This document shows, piece by piece, positions 1 to 8,454 of a stretch of DNA of 49,875 bases; the first letter of the stretch is position 1, and the number at the start of each line of letters is the position of its first letter. The DNA comes from Bradyrhizobium guangdongense (GTDB taxonomy: Bacteria > Pseudomonadota > Alphaproteobacteria > Rhizobiales > Xanthobacteraceae): the NCBI RefSeq assembly GCF_006483445.1, contig NZ_PPPT01000020.1, forward strand, positions 1 to 49,875. Reading direction: 5' to 3'. The notes beneath the pieces are model-generated. The model ran no database searches. It worked only from the letters and a program-made list of their open reading frames with translations, and was not told the DNA's origin. The translations under genes and the position numbers were made by a program.

Positions 1-23
1 GCTAACCCACCCTACGAGAGCTG

Positions 24-872
24 CTACAGCCGCTTGATCGCCGTGACCTCGCTGCCGGCCTGCCTGATCCGCGCAATCGCCGGTTCGGTCGGCTCGATCA
101 CCGTCGCCATGTGATGCGCGTTGGCGTGAACCATGGTGGCGGCGTCGCGCACGATTGCCACATGCCCCTTCCAGAAAATGAGATCGCCGCGTTGCAGCTT
201 GCTCCGCTCATGCCCCTCCAGCGCGCGGCCGAGGCCCATCTGCTGCATGTCGCTGTCGCGGGGGCAGCCGATGCCGGCTGATGTGAGCGAGACCTGGACC
301 AGGCCCGAGCAATCGATGCCAAGGCTGCTCTTGCCGCCCCAGAGATAGGGCGTGCCGACGAAGCGCTCGGCGACGGCAACGAAATCCGGCTCGCGATGGT
401 CGAGTGCTGCCAGATGCGCCTTCGGCAAGAACTGTCCGCCGCGTGTCACGGCGAAGCTTCCCTCCTCACGGGCAATAGTGAGCTTCGACCCCAGCACCAG
501 CGTGTCCGCCGGCGGCAGCTTGATCGACGGGCCGGGGAAAGCGAACGTCCGGAGCGCAATGACCTTGTGCGTCGCCTCGGCCGACGGTTTTGCCAGCGCG
601 GCATCGGGCAGCCAGCCGACATAGCCGTCGCTGACGAGCTGGCCCCAGGCCCAGCCTTCGCCGTTGCGGTCGTAGATGGTGACGCGCTCGCCGCGCAGCG
701 CTTCCGTCATCAACATCGTCGATGACGACGGCTGCTCGCGCATCGGCGCGATCGCCTCGATCACCTCAAAGTCCTCGCCGGTGACGAAGCGCTCCGCCTC
801 GACCTTGCCTTCAAGATATTTTGCGGCGATGTCGCCGCGCGCCGGCGTCAGCCTCGGATCGAAATCACGCAT
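24..872 (-). CDS. NlpC/P60 family cysteine hydrolase with N-terminal SH3-like domains
   Basis: Predicted cell-wall peptidase of the NlpC/P60 (C40) family, which cleaves gamma-D-Glu-meso-diaminopimelate bonds in murein peptides. The 282-residue product has an N-terminal half (about residues 30-155) that reads like bacterial SH3 segments. The C-terminal catalytic domain carries the signature GTPYLWGG followed by DCSG, with C188 as predicted nucleophile and H237 in GHVAIV as the histidine. No signal peptide is visible, so it may act on imported muropeptides in the cytosol. Its ATG overlaps the end of the upstream aminopeptidase gene by 8 bases, so the two are probably translationally coupled; a muropeptide hydrolase and an aminopeptidase fit together in peptide recycling. 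The family call is firm and the substrate is inferred. Confidence 0.9.
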   Translation of the reverse strand: MRDFDPRLTPARGDIAAKYLEGKVEAERFVTGEDFEVIEAIAPMREQPSSSTMLMTEALRGERVTIYDRNGEGWAWGQLVSDGYVGWLPDAALAKPSAEATHKVIALRTFAFPGPSIKLPPADTLVLGSKLTIAREEGSFAVTRGGQFLPKAHLAALDHREPDFVAVAERFVGTPYLWGGKSSLGIDCSGLVQVSLTSAGIGCPRDSDMQQMGLGRALEGHERSKLQRGDLIFWKGHVAIVRDAATMVHANAHHMATVIEPTEPAIARIRQAGSEVTAIKRL

Positions 873-2244
873 AGCGCTCGCTCAAAAGCTTGTAGAGGGC
901 GCGTGCGGCCTGGCACTCGCCGCCCTCGGGCCGCGCCGGTTTTGCCGACGGCGTCCAGGCGTAGATGTCGACATGCAGCCAGCTCCTGGCCTGGGCTACG
1001 AAGCGCTGCAAAAACAGCGCGCAGGTGATCGAGCCGGCAAAGCCGTTGGACGGCGCGTTGTTGATGTCGGCCGTCTTCGAATCCAGCCAGGAATCGTAAG
1101 GCGGCCACAGCGGCATGCGCCACAACGGATCGTTCTCCCCGGCCGCGCAGCGCGCGACGTCAGCGGCCAATGCTTCATCATTGGTGTAAAAAGGCGGTAA
1201 ATCCGGCCCAAGTGCTACGCGCGCCGCGCCCGTCAGCGTGCCCAGGTCGATCAGCAAATCCGGCGTCTCCTCGTCGGCGAGTGCCAGCGCATCGGCCAGC
1301 ACCAGCCGGCCCTCCGCGTCGGTATTGCCGATCTCGACCGTGATGCCCTTGCGCGAGGGAAAAATGTCGAGCGGGCGGAAGGCATTTCCCGCAACCGCGT
1401 TCTCGACCGCCGGGATCAGCACGCGCAGCCGCACCTTCAGCTTGGCGTCCATCACCATCCGCGCCAGCGCGAGCACGTTGGCGGCACCGCCCATGTCCTT
1501 CTTCATGATCAGCATGCCGCTCGACGGTTTTAGATCGAGCCCGCCGGTGTCGAAGCAGACGCCCTTGCCGACCAGCGTCACCTTGGGATGACCAGGATCG
1601 CCCCAGGAGATGTCGATCAGCCGCGGCGCGCGCGTTGAGGCCATGCCGACCGCGTGGATCAATGGAAAATTCTGCGTCTTGAGATCGTCGCCGACGATGC
1701 ATTTGAAGCTTGCGCCATAAGCAGACGCCAGCTCTTGCGCGGCCGCGGCCAGCTCCTCCGGCCCCATGTCGTTGGAGGGCGTGTTGACGAGGTCGCGCGC
1801 CAGCATCGCGGCGTCAGCAATGCGCGTGATCTCGGCGGCGTCGACACCGTCGGGCGGCACCAGCCGCACGTCGGGGCTGTCAGCCTTGCGGTAGCGCGCG
1901 AAGCGATAGCTGCCGAGCGCAAAGGCGAGCGCGGCCAGCCGCGCATCATGCGGCGCATTGGCAAAGCGATAGGTGCCCGGCGGCAACAGCCCCGGCAGGC
2001 TGCCCGGCCGGAACAGGTCGCGCGATTTAGCGCCGTCGTCCTCGATGCCGAACAGCACCTGTGCGATCGCACCATCCGGTGCCGGCAGCGCGAGGTAGGC
2101 GCCCGGCTTGGCCATAAAATTGCTCGCAGTCGCGAACTGGCGCTGCGCCTGCGGCAGCGCTTCGCGAAATGCGTCCCAGCCCGACTTGGTGACGAAGCTG
2201 ATGGGTATGGCTGATGTGGCTGAGGTTTCGAAGATGGAAGACAT
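865..2244 (-). CDS. Leucyl aminopeptidase family M17 metallopeptidase
   Basis: Cytosolic dinuclear-metal aminopeptidase that removes N-terminal residues from peptides. The M17 fingerprint NTDAEGRLVLADAL is intact, as is the metal/lysine segment VGKGVCFDTGGLDLKP. The product is 459 residues, a usual length for the family. An in-frame start 28 codons upstream would add a Cys-rich, poorly conserved stretch, so the ATG at 2244 (protein begins MSSIFETSA) is preferred. The gene ends 8 bases inside the downstream NlpC/P60 gene. Which of the several M17 paralogues this is (PepA, PepB-like) cannot be decided from sequence alone, so no symbol is given. Confidence 0.9.
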   Translation of the reverse strand: MSSIFETSATSAIPISFVTKSGWDAFREALPQAQRQFATASNFMAKPGAYLALPAPDGAIAQVLFGIEDDGAKSRDLFRPGSLPGLLPPGTYRFANAPHDARLAALAFALGSYRFARYRKADSPDVRLVPPDGVDAAEITRIADAAMLARDLVNTPSNDMGPEELAAAAQELASAYGASFKCIVGDDLKTQNFPLIHAVGMASTRAPRLIDISWGDPGHPKVTLVGKGVCFDTGGLDLKPSSGMLIMKKDMGGAANVLALARMVMDAKLKVRLRVLIPAVENAVAGNAFRPLDIFPSRKGITVEIGNTDAEGRLVLADALALADEETPDLLIDLGTLTGAARVALGPDLPPFYTNDEALAADVARCAAGENDPLWRMPLWPPYDSWLDSKTADINNAPSNGFAGSITCALFLQRFVAQARSWLHVDIYAWTPSAKPARPEGGECQAARALYKLLSERYA

Positions 2245-2428
2245 GGACTGGCAGCTCACGACGAATGCGATGCAACAGACTTCGCAGAGATTTGCCGCAC
2301 CTGCAATCGGCTTTGCGGCGCGCGGCAAGACCAGGGCCTGTATTCATGAAGGTCCAGACCTGGGCTTCTGACGGCCGAGCGGAAATCTTACAATCAGTCA
2401 GAACATTGCCGCTCATGGCCCAAAGTAG

Positions 2429-4930
2429 TCATCGGGCCGGAGACTTGATAGCTCGCAGAAGTTCCTGGATGCGCGCGGTCAAACCCTGGTCGTCCGGTGT
2501 GATTGCCGCGAGTTGCTCGGCGTAACGAAGCTCAGCCTTGGTGTCGCCGGCGAGGCGGCTGAAGGAGATTAAAGCCGTCAGAATGTCTCGGTTGGCGGGT
2601 TGGCTCTGCAGGGCCTGCTTCAGCAGTGCGATCGCCTCATTCGATTGGCCGGCGGAATGTAGCGCGATGGCGTAGACATATTGGTAGCGCCGCTCTGCCG
2701 GCTCAAGTTCGCTGGCGCTGCGGAATTCGACAAGCGCGTCGGCGGGACGCTTGAGCCGGGTCAGCGCAAGGCCCAGCGCATGGTGCAGCCCGGCATCGCG
2801 CGACGCGACAGCGAGTGCGTTTCGAAGTACACCTTCGCCTTCGCCGTCATGGCCCAATTGACGGTAAAGGTCGGCAAGATTGATTGCTGCGGCTGTGTAT
2901 TGTGGATTGAGTTTCAGAGCCGTCCTGTATTCCGTGTCCGCTTCAGCGCTGAGGCCGCGTTGCCGGAAGAAATTGCCCAGCGTGGTGCGGGCTTCCGGCC
3001 GTTCTGCATTGGAGCGCTGGGCGGCAACGAATTCGTCCGCCGCGGCCTCGAAGCGGGCGCGATCCGCTGGCGGCTGGCTTGCGGTCGGGACGCCCGCGAG
3101 CAGTGAGGCCGCCCTGATGCGGACGCCGCGAACGGGATCGGACAGGTGTGGGGACACCAACGGCCAGACCCGATCGGCGGGAACGTTCTCCAGCAAGTCA
3201 AGGGCTCCGATCCGCACCATCGGATCGGGATCGGCGAGCGCGGTACGGGCCATCGCTAGGTTCGCCGCCGAGGGGTTCGGCGCAAGTTCGGCCAGCGCGG
3301 TGGCGCGAGCTACGGCTGGCGCAGTTCCGTCCGTTGCGACGATACCGAGCAGGGCTGCCGCGTCGGCTTGATCCGTGCGCGCAGCCTGGAATGCCGGTCC
3401 ATAAGTTTGAAAGCCCTTCCGGTTGGGACCGAACCATTGTTCGACGGCGATGGCAGCCCATTCGGCCGGCTTGTCCCGGTGGCACTCGTTACAGGCGTTC
3501 GGCGTTCCCAGTTTCACCGAGAGATCGGGCCTGGGGACCCGGAAGCTGTGGTCGCGCCTGGTATCGACCACCATGTAGTGTCGGTCTTGCATGTGGCAGG
3601 AGATGCAGGTCGGCGTCGGATCGACGCCAACATGGTGACGATGCCTCGCGTCGGCGTATCGGTCGGATGCGTGACACTGCAGGCAGACGCCTTCGCCAGG
3701 GCTGCGAAGCTTCGCGCTGTGCGGTTCGTGACAATCGCTGCAGGTAACGCCGGCGGCAAACATCCTGCTCTGCTTGAACGGCGTGTAGTTATATGGCTCC
3801 TCGACATCGCGGATCTGCCCGTCGGCATGATAGGTGTTGCGCGCCAGCGGCTCGACCACATGGGTTTGCGACAGCCATTGACCGGGCATCCAGTTCTCGT
3901 GAAAGCCGGCGCGGCGCGCGTGGCACAGGCCGCAAGTCTCGACTTCCTTGCGCAGCGTTACCGGTGCTACGGAACGCTTCGCGTTTCCGGTCGGCGGATC
4001 GATCGGCCAGGTGACGCCATGACGCTCGTCGAAGCGCACCAGCAATCCCTTGCTGGAATCCTCGCGCTTGCCGAACGGCCACCAGCTCTTCTGATCGCGC
4101 ACCCAGTCGGCATGCCGCGACCCCTGGCCGTGACAAGCTTCGCAGCCGACGCTGATTTCCGCCCATGTCGTCGCAAAACGGTCGGCCTTGGCATCGTAAT
4201 TCTTGCGCAGGCCCGTGGAGTGGCATTCCGCGCACATGAAATTCCAGTTCTGATTCAGCCTGGTCCAGTGCAGGACATCGTCATGCCTGATTTCCTCATC
4301 GGGCGAGAGATGAAACCAGCGCTGGCCGCCCTTGTCCTGCGGCCTTGAGTCCCAGGCCAGCGAAAGGGCCTGAATACGTCCATCGGCAAACTCGACGAGG
4401 TATTGCTGCAGCGGATCGATACCGAACGTGTACTTTACCTCGAACACGGCAAGCTTGCCGTCGGCGCCGTCGGTCTCCACCAGAAACTTGCCGTCCTTGC
4501 GGAAGAAGCGTGAATGCACGCCGTAGTAGTCGATGCCGGCGTCGTTGAAATTGCCGAGCACGGTTTGGTCGGTGGCATGCTGCATCGCAGCCTTGTGCTG
4601 CGAGGCACTCCACAATTTCGCTTCCGCCTGGTGGCAGCCCGCGCAGGTCTCGCTGCCGACGAAGCCGGCGACGGCCGGGCTTGAAGCTTGCGATTTCGGT
4701 CCGCGGTTGTCGAGAAGATGGAAGACGCCGCCAAATGCGAGCACAGCGGCCATCGCGACCGCCAACGAAATCCAGATCCGGCGCTTGGAGAGCGAGGCGA
4801 TGCCAGATCTCTCGGCAGGGGGAGCTTGCGGCGGCGCGACGATCGCGGGGCCTTCGGCCGGCGCTTGCCGCGATCCACCCTTTGAGCCGGATTTTCCCTT
4901 TGGGCCGGATTTTCGTCGCCTGCCTGCCAA
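2429..4930 (-). CDS. Membrane-anchored octahaem cytochrome c with HEAT-like and TPR repeats
   Basis: Large (833-residue) predicted periplasmic electron-transfer protein. A Lys/Arg/Gly-rich cytosolic tail (residues 1-50) precedes one membrane segment (about 52-73). The next region holds eight CxxCH haem motifs in order: CAGCH (96-100), CAECH, CEACH, CGLCH, CSDCH, CLQCH, CISCH and CNECH. Two or three alpha-helical HEAT-like units follow, then at least four TPR units up to the C-terminus. The haem part resembles cytochrome c554/multihaem families. The repeats suggest docking to a partner protein. It lies 114 bases downstream of a small exported protein gene on the same strand and may share its FNR/FixK-type promoter. 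The redox partner is unknown, and no c-type biogenesis gene is present here. The N-terminal tail contains a duplicated 18-bp unit. Confidence 0.88.
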   Translation of the reverse strand: MAGRRRKSGPKGKSGSKGGSRQAPAEGPAIVAPPQAPPAERSGIASLSKRRIWISLAVAMAAVLAFGGVFHLLDNRGPKSQASSPAVAGFVGSETCAGCHQAEAKLWSASQHKAAMQHATDQTVLGNFNDAGIDYYGVHSRFFRKDGKFLVETDGADGKLAVFEVKYTFGIDPLQQYLVEFADGRIQALSLAWDSRPQDKGGQRWFHLSPDEEIRHDDVLHWTRLNQNWNFMCAECHSTGLRKNYDAKADRFATTWAEISVGCEACHGQGSRHADWVRDQKSWWPFGKREDSSKGLLVRFDERHGVTWPIDPPTGNAKRSVAPVTLRKEVETCGLCHARRAGFHENWMPGQWLSQTHVVEPLARNTYHADGQIRDVEEPYNYTPFKQSRMFAAGVTCSDCHEPHSAKLRSPGEGVCLQCHASDRYADARHRHHVGVDPTPTCISCHMQDRHYMVVDTRRDHSFRVPRPDLSVKLGTPNACNECHRDKPAEWAAIAVEQWFGPNRKGFQTYGPAFQAARTDQADAAALLGIVATDGTAPAVARATALAELAPNPSAANLAMARTALADPDPMVRIGALDLLENVPADRVWPLVSPHLSDPVRGVRIRAASLLAGVPTASQPPADRARFEAAADEFVAAQRSNAERPEARTTLGNFFRQRGLSAEADTEYRTALKLNPQYTAAAINLADLYRQLGHDGEGEGVLRNALAVASRDAGLHHALGLALTRLKRPADALVEFRSASELEPAERRYQYVYAIALHSAGQSNEAIALLKQALQSQPANRDILTALISFSRLAGDTKAELRYAEQLAAITPDDQGLTARIQELLRAIKSPAR
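4878..4913 (-). repeat. 18-bp tandem duplication in the cytochrome gene
   Basis: Two adjacent 18-base units (4878-4895 and 4896-4913) differ at a single base. They lie inside the 5-prime end of the octahaem cytochrome gene and encode the paired hexapeptides KSGPKG and KSGSKG of its basic cytosolic tail. A slippage origin is likely; unit number may vary between strains. Confidence 0.85.
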
Positions 4931-5037
4931 CGACAGCCCCTTGTCGCTACGATCGCCGGGTCGCGATCAAGCAATCTGCCGGCGGGATCACTGCCGGCAT
5001 CATCGACTGCGTCACCACCGAGTCAAGTAGGCGGAGC

Positions 5038-5060
5038 CCGTAACCTATTTCCGGTTACGG
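5038..5060 (-). other. Hairpin at the stop codon of the small exported-protein gene
   Basis: CCGTAACC and GGTTACGG form an 8-bp stem around a 7-base loop, directly over the stop codon of the gene at 5045-5416 and ahead of the octahaem cytochrome gene. It lacks a T-run on the minus strand, so it more likely protects or tunes the transcript than ends it. This role is inferred. Confidence 0.4.
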
Positions 5061-5416
5061 TTCTTGCTGGCACCTCTGAGCGCGAGCGCGGGCGCGGACG
5101 GTTTGTCGAGGCTCGCCATTTGCAGGCAGGTCAGCAAGTCGACATAACTTTCAGTTCCGGCGACAGTCGCCTCGCCTTCGCATTCATTTCTGACTTTATC
5201 GGAGTTCGCGGTCCAGATTGGAAGGATCTGTTGCTGCGCGGCATTCTCGTCGCGCATGCAATCCTCGTAGCTTTGGGCCAGCACCAGGCCCATGGCCTTG
5301 TCGGCTGCGACGCTGGCCTTGCAGGTTGCTTCGACATTCAGCTTTGGAACGCGATCGCTGATCGGCGTGACCAGCTGGCCTCCAAGCATTGCGATCGTCA
5401 GCAGCACAATCTTCAT
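5045..5416 (-). CDS. Small exported protein of unknown function
   Basis: A 123-residue protein that I do not recognise as a named family. It starts with a short hydrophobic stretch (MKIVLLTIAMLGGQLV) that could be a signal peptide. The mature part contains four scattered cysteines (in TCKAS, EDCMRD, NECEGE and LTCLQM), enough for two disulfides. The C-terminus is basic (KNRNRK). The start is supported by an AGGAGG sequence just upstream. It is the first gene after a perfect TTGAT-N4-ATCAA box on this strand and precedes the octahaem cytochrome gene, so a role in the same periplasmic process is a reasonable guess. Confidence 0.7.
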   Translation of the reverse strand: MKIVLLTIAMLGGQLVTPISDRVPKLNVEATCKASVAADKAMGLVLAQSYEDCMRDENAAQQQILPIWTANSDKVRNECEGEATVAGTESYVDLLTCLQMASLDKPSAPALALRGASKNRNRK

Positions 5417-5514
5417 GGAATCCTCCTGTTGCCGTGCGGCGTTACGTGTCGCTCACTTCCGAACTGCCTTTGCTTGTTGCCCCGCAGCTTGCGATGAAAG
5501 CGCCGCAGATAGTC

Positions 5515-5528
5515 TTGATCTCAATCAA
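5515..5528 (-). promoter_or_regulatory. FNR/FixK-type box (perfect TTGAT-N4-ATCAA)
   Basis: TTGATCTCAATCAA is a perfect dyad matching the FNR/FixK consensus TTGAT-N4-ATCAA. It lies 99 bases before the ATG of the minus-strand exported-protein/cytochrome pair. With the usual class II geometry (box centred at -41.5) transcription would start near 5480. No convincing -10 is visible there. The motif match is seen directly; the regulator identity (FixK2 in Bradyrhizobium) is inferred. Confidence 0.7.
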
Positions 5529-5594
5529 TAGCGATCCATCACGCGTCTCGCGCGCAACGGTCAGCGCTGAAGCAACTCGAGTGCCCCGATCTGA

Positions 5595-5608
5595 TTGATC
5601 TGAGTCAA
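5595..5608 (+). promoter_or_regulatory. FNR/FixK-type box upstream of arylsulfatase
   Basis: TTGATCTGAGTCAA matches TTGA-N6-TCAA, one base from the perfect dyad. It is centred at 5601.5. A CATAAT sequence at 5631-5636 sits where the -10 element of a class II FNR/FixK promoter should be, predicting a transcript start near 5643, 55 bases ahead of the arylsulfatase ATG. The fit of box, -10 and start codon makes this the best supported of the three boxes. Confidence 0.7.
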
Positions 5609-5697
5609 GGTGCTCGCCAGGCACCATCCACATAATGGCTTTTCGGGTGTCGCGTGCGCCTCGCACGATGTTCGATTTTGAGCCGGGAGCATTTCAT

Positions 5698-8379
5698 ATG
5701 AAATTGCATCACTCGATCTTCACCGGACTGTGCGTCGCATTGCTCGCCTCAACTTCGGTAAGTGCCCAGCAGATCAACGGCGTACCGGGCTCACCGAGCG
5801 CCACCACGACCATTCCCGGCGACCAGCTTCCAGCACCGCCTGCGAAATTCGGCGGCAAGATCGAGCGCGATGCGGCGAGATCGACGCCTTACTGGCCGGC
5901 GCGGATCGTGCCGCCGAAGGGCGCGCCAAACGTGCTTTTGATCATTACGGATGACTCCGGCTACGGTGTGCCCTCGACATTCGGTGGCGTGATTCCGACC
6001 CCGGCGCTGGACCGGATTGCGCAGAATGGGCTGCGCTACACCAATTTTCATTCGACGGCGCTGTGTTCGCCGACGCGCGCGGCCTTGATCACTGGTCGCA
6101 ACCATCACTCGGTCGGCTACGGCGTTGTCGCCGAGCAGGCCACCGGCTTTCCCGGCTACGACAGCATCATCACCAAGGACAAGGCCACGATCGGCCGGAT
6201 CCTGCAGGACAATGGCTATCACACCGCCTGGTTCGGGAAGAACCACAACACGCCGGAATATCAGGCGAGCCAGGCCGGCCCGTTCGATCAGTGGCCGACC
6301 GGGATGGGCTTTGAATATTTCTACGGCTTCATGGGCGGCGACACCAACCAGTGGCAGCCGGGCAACCTCGTCCAGAACACCACGCCCATTCACCCCTATG
6401 TCGGAAAGCCCGGCTGGAATTTGGTGACGGCGATGGCCGATGACGCGATCGACTACGTCAATCGCATCAATGCGCTGTCGCCCGAGCAGCCCTTCCTGAT
6501 CAAGTTTGCGCCGGGTGCTACCCATGCGCCGCACCATCCGACGCAGGAGTGGGTGAAGAAGATCAGCGACATGAAGCTGTTCGACCAGGGCTGGAACAAG
6601 CTGCGGGAGACGATCTTCGCCAACCAGAAGAAGCTCGGCGTCATCCCACAGGACGCCAAGCTGACGCCGTGGCCCAAGGATCTGATCAAGGAGTGGGACC
6701 AGCTCAACGCCGATGAAAAGAAGCTGTTCCTTCGTCAGGTCGAGGTGTTCGCAGCCTTCGTCGCCTACGCCGACAACGAAATCGGCCGCGTGATCCAGGC
6801 GATCGACGATCTCGGCAAGCTCGACAACACCATCGTCATCTATATCAACGGCGACAACGGTACCAGCGCCGAGGGCCAGCCGAACGGCACGCCGAACGAA
6901 GTCGCAATGTTCAACGGGGCCAATCCCGGAGTCGATGAACAGCTGAAATATTTCTACGACGCCTGGGGCACCGACCGTACCTACAACCACATGTCGATCG
7001 GTTGGGCCTGGGCGTTCGACACGCCGTTCTCCTGGACCAAGCAGATCGTGTCGCATTTCGGCGGCACCCGCCAGGGCATGGCGATCTCGTGGCCGAAGGG
7101 CATTACGGACAAGGGCGGAATTCGCAATCAATTCCACCATGTCATCGATGTCGTGCCGACCATTCTGGAAGCGGCACATATCCAGCAGCCGAAGGTCGTC
7201 GATGGCATCAAGCAGAGCCCGATCGAGGGCGTCAGCATGATGTACACGTTCGACAAGAAGAATGCGAACGCGCCTTCGACGCACAAGACGCAGTACTTCG
7301 AGATGTTTGCCGACCGCGCAATCTACAATGATGGCTGGATCGCCAGCACCAAGGTGATGCGGCCGCCGTGGGTGACGGTCGCGAAGCTGCCGAGCCCGCA
7401 GGATTATCCCTGGGAGCTCTACGACCTCAAGAACGACTGGACGCAGTACGAGGACGTTGCAGCCAAGTATCCGGCCAAGCTGAAGGAGATGCAGGAACTG
7501 TTCTGGAAGGAGGCGCAGAAGTATCAGGTGCTGCCGCTGGATTCGTCGTTGGCGGCGCGGCTGGTCACGCCGCGGCCAAGCCTCAGCGCCGGCCGTACCT
7601 CGTTTAGCTGGATACGTCCGCTGACCGGTACGCCGAACGGCGATGCGCCGAGCATCCTCAACAGTTCCTACAACTTCAAGATGGACGTGGAGATTCCGCA
7701 GGGCGGTGCCGAGGGCATGCTGATCACGCAAGGCGGCCGGTTCGGCGGCTACGGCTTCTACGTGTTGAAGAACAAGCCCGTGTTCACCTGGAATCTGGTC
7801 GACCTCAAGCGCGTGCGCTGGGAGGGCCCGGAACTGACGCCCGGCAAGCACCAGATCGAGTTCGACTTCAAATATGACGGTCTGGGCGCCGGCACGATCG
7901 CGTTCGGCGACTACAGCGGCATCGGCGCCGGCGGCACCGGGGTGCTGAAGGTCGATGGCAACGCGGTTGCCACCGAAAAGATGGAGCATACGCTGCCCTT
8001 CATCCTGCAGTGGGACGAGGCGCTCGACATCGGGTCAGACACGGGCACGCCGGTCGACGACAACGACTACAGCACCCCGTTCACCTTCACCGGCAAGCTG
8101 AACAAGGTCACGCTGAACATCGACCGGCCGAAGCTGTCGCCCGGAGACATCAAGCGCCTGCAGGATGCGGCGCGGGCCGCCGGAGACGGCCCGTCTGCTG
8201 ATGCCGGGAAAGCCTCGACCGGCGCCGCAGCCCCGCAGGTCTCGGGCGACGTCGGACTCAATCTGGCTCAGAAGGTCGAACTTCGCATCGACAAGCTCGA
8301 AGGTTGCCGCAAGCAGGCACAGGAGCAAGGTCTCGGGGTCATCGAACGCGTGCAATTCGTCCGGAAGTGCATGGAGTAA
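5698..8379 (+). CDS. Exported arylsulfatase (formylglycine-dependent sulfatase family)
   Basis: Hydrolyses sulfate esters, using a formylglycine made from an active-site cysteine. The 893-residue product has a signal peptide (residues 1-23, cleavage after SVSA). Metal-binding aspartates are D85 and D86 in ITDDSGYG. The maturation signature is CSPTR at 123-127, with C123 as the residue to be oxidised. The catalytic domain runs to about residue 560. The extra C-terminal ~330 residues include a beta-rich stretch and end with a short helix-forming segment of unknown role. The chosen ATG has a GGGAG sequence 8 bases upstream; the frame could extend 21 codons further but would bury the signal peptide. 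It is followed after 75 bases by a beta-barrel gene. No formylglycine-generating enzyme gene is in the window, so maturation must come from elsewhere. Confidence 0.93.
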   Translation: MKLHHSIFTGLCVALLASTSVSAQQINGVPGSPSATTTIPGDQLPAPPAKFGGKIERDAARSTPYWPARIVPPKGAPNVLLIITDDSGYGVPSTFGGVIPTPALDRIAQNGLRYTNFHSTALCSPTRAALITGRNHHSVGYGVVAEQATGFPGYDSIITKDKATIGRILQDNGYHTAWFGKNHNTPEYQASQAGPFDQWPTGMGFEYFYGFMGGDTNQWQPGNLVQNTTPIHPYVGKPGWNLVTAMADDAIDYVNRINALSPEQPFLIKFAPGATHAPHHPTQEWVKKISDMKLFDQGWNKLRETIFANQKKLGVIPQDAKLTPWPKDLIKEWDQLNADEKKLFLRQVEVFAAFVAYADNEIGRVIQAIDDLGKLDNTIVIYINGDNGTSAEGQPNGTPNEVAMFNGANPGVDEQLKYFYDAWGTDRTYNHMSIGWAWAFDTPFSWTKQIVSHFGGTRQGMAISWPKGITDKGGIRNQFHHVIDVVPTILEAAHIQQPKVVDGIKQSPIEGVSMMYTFDKKNANAPSTHKTQYFEMFADRAIYNDGWIASTKVMRPPWVTVAKLPSPQDYPWELYDLKNDWTQYEDVAAKYPAKLKEMQELFWKEAQKYQVLPLDSSLAARLVTPRPSLSAGRTSFSWIRPLTGTPNGDAPSILNSSYNFKMDVEIPQGGAEGMLITQGGRFGGYGFYVLKNKPVFTWNLVDLKRVRWEGPELTPGKHQIEFDFKYDGLGAGTIAFGDYSGIGAGGTGVLKVDGNAVATEKMEHTLPFILQWDEALDIGSDTGTPVDDNDYSTPFTFTGKLNKVTLNIDRPKLSPGDIKRLQDAARAAGDGPSADAGKASTGAAAPQVSGDVGLNLAQKVELRIDKLEGCRKQAQEQGLGVIERVQFVRKCME

Positions 8380-8454
8380 CGGCGGCTCCCCAGTCTATCG
8401 CGCCGAGCTCGACCTGCGCGGCGCGGTCACTGTCGAGCAACAAAGGGGGGAACG

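Noticed and set aside
5791..7989. 732-codon open frame on the minus strand
   Set aside because: It is antisense to the arylsulfatase gene; its protein is low-complexity, rich in Arg/Val/Asp/Gly, as expected from reversed high-GC codons.
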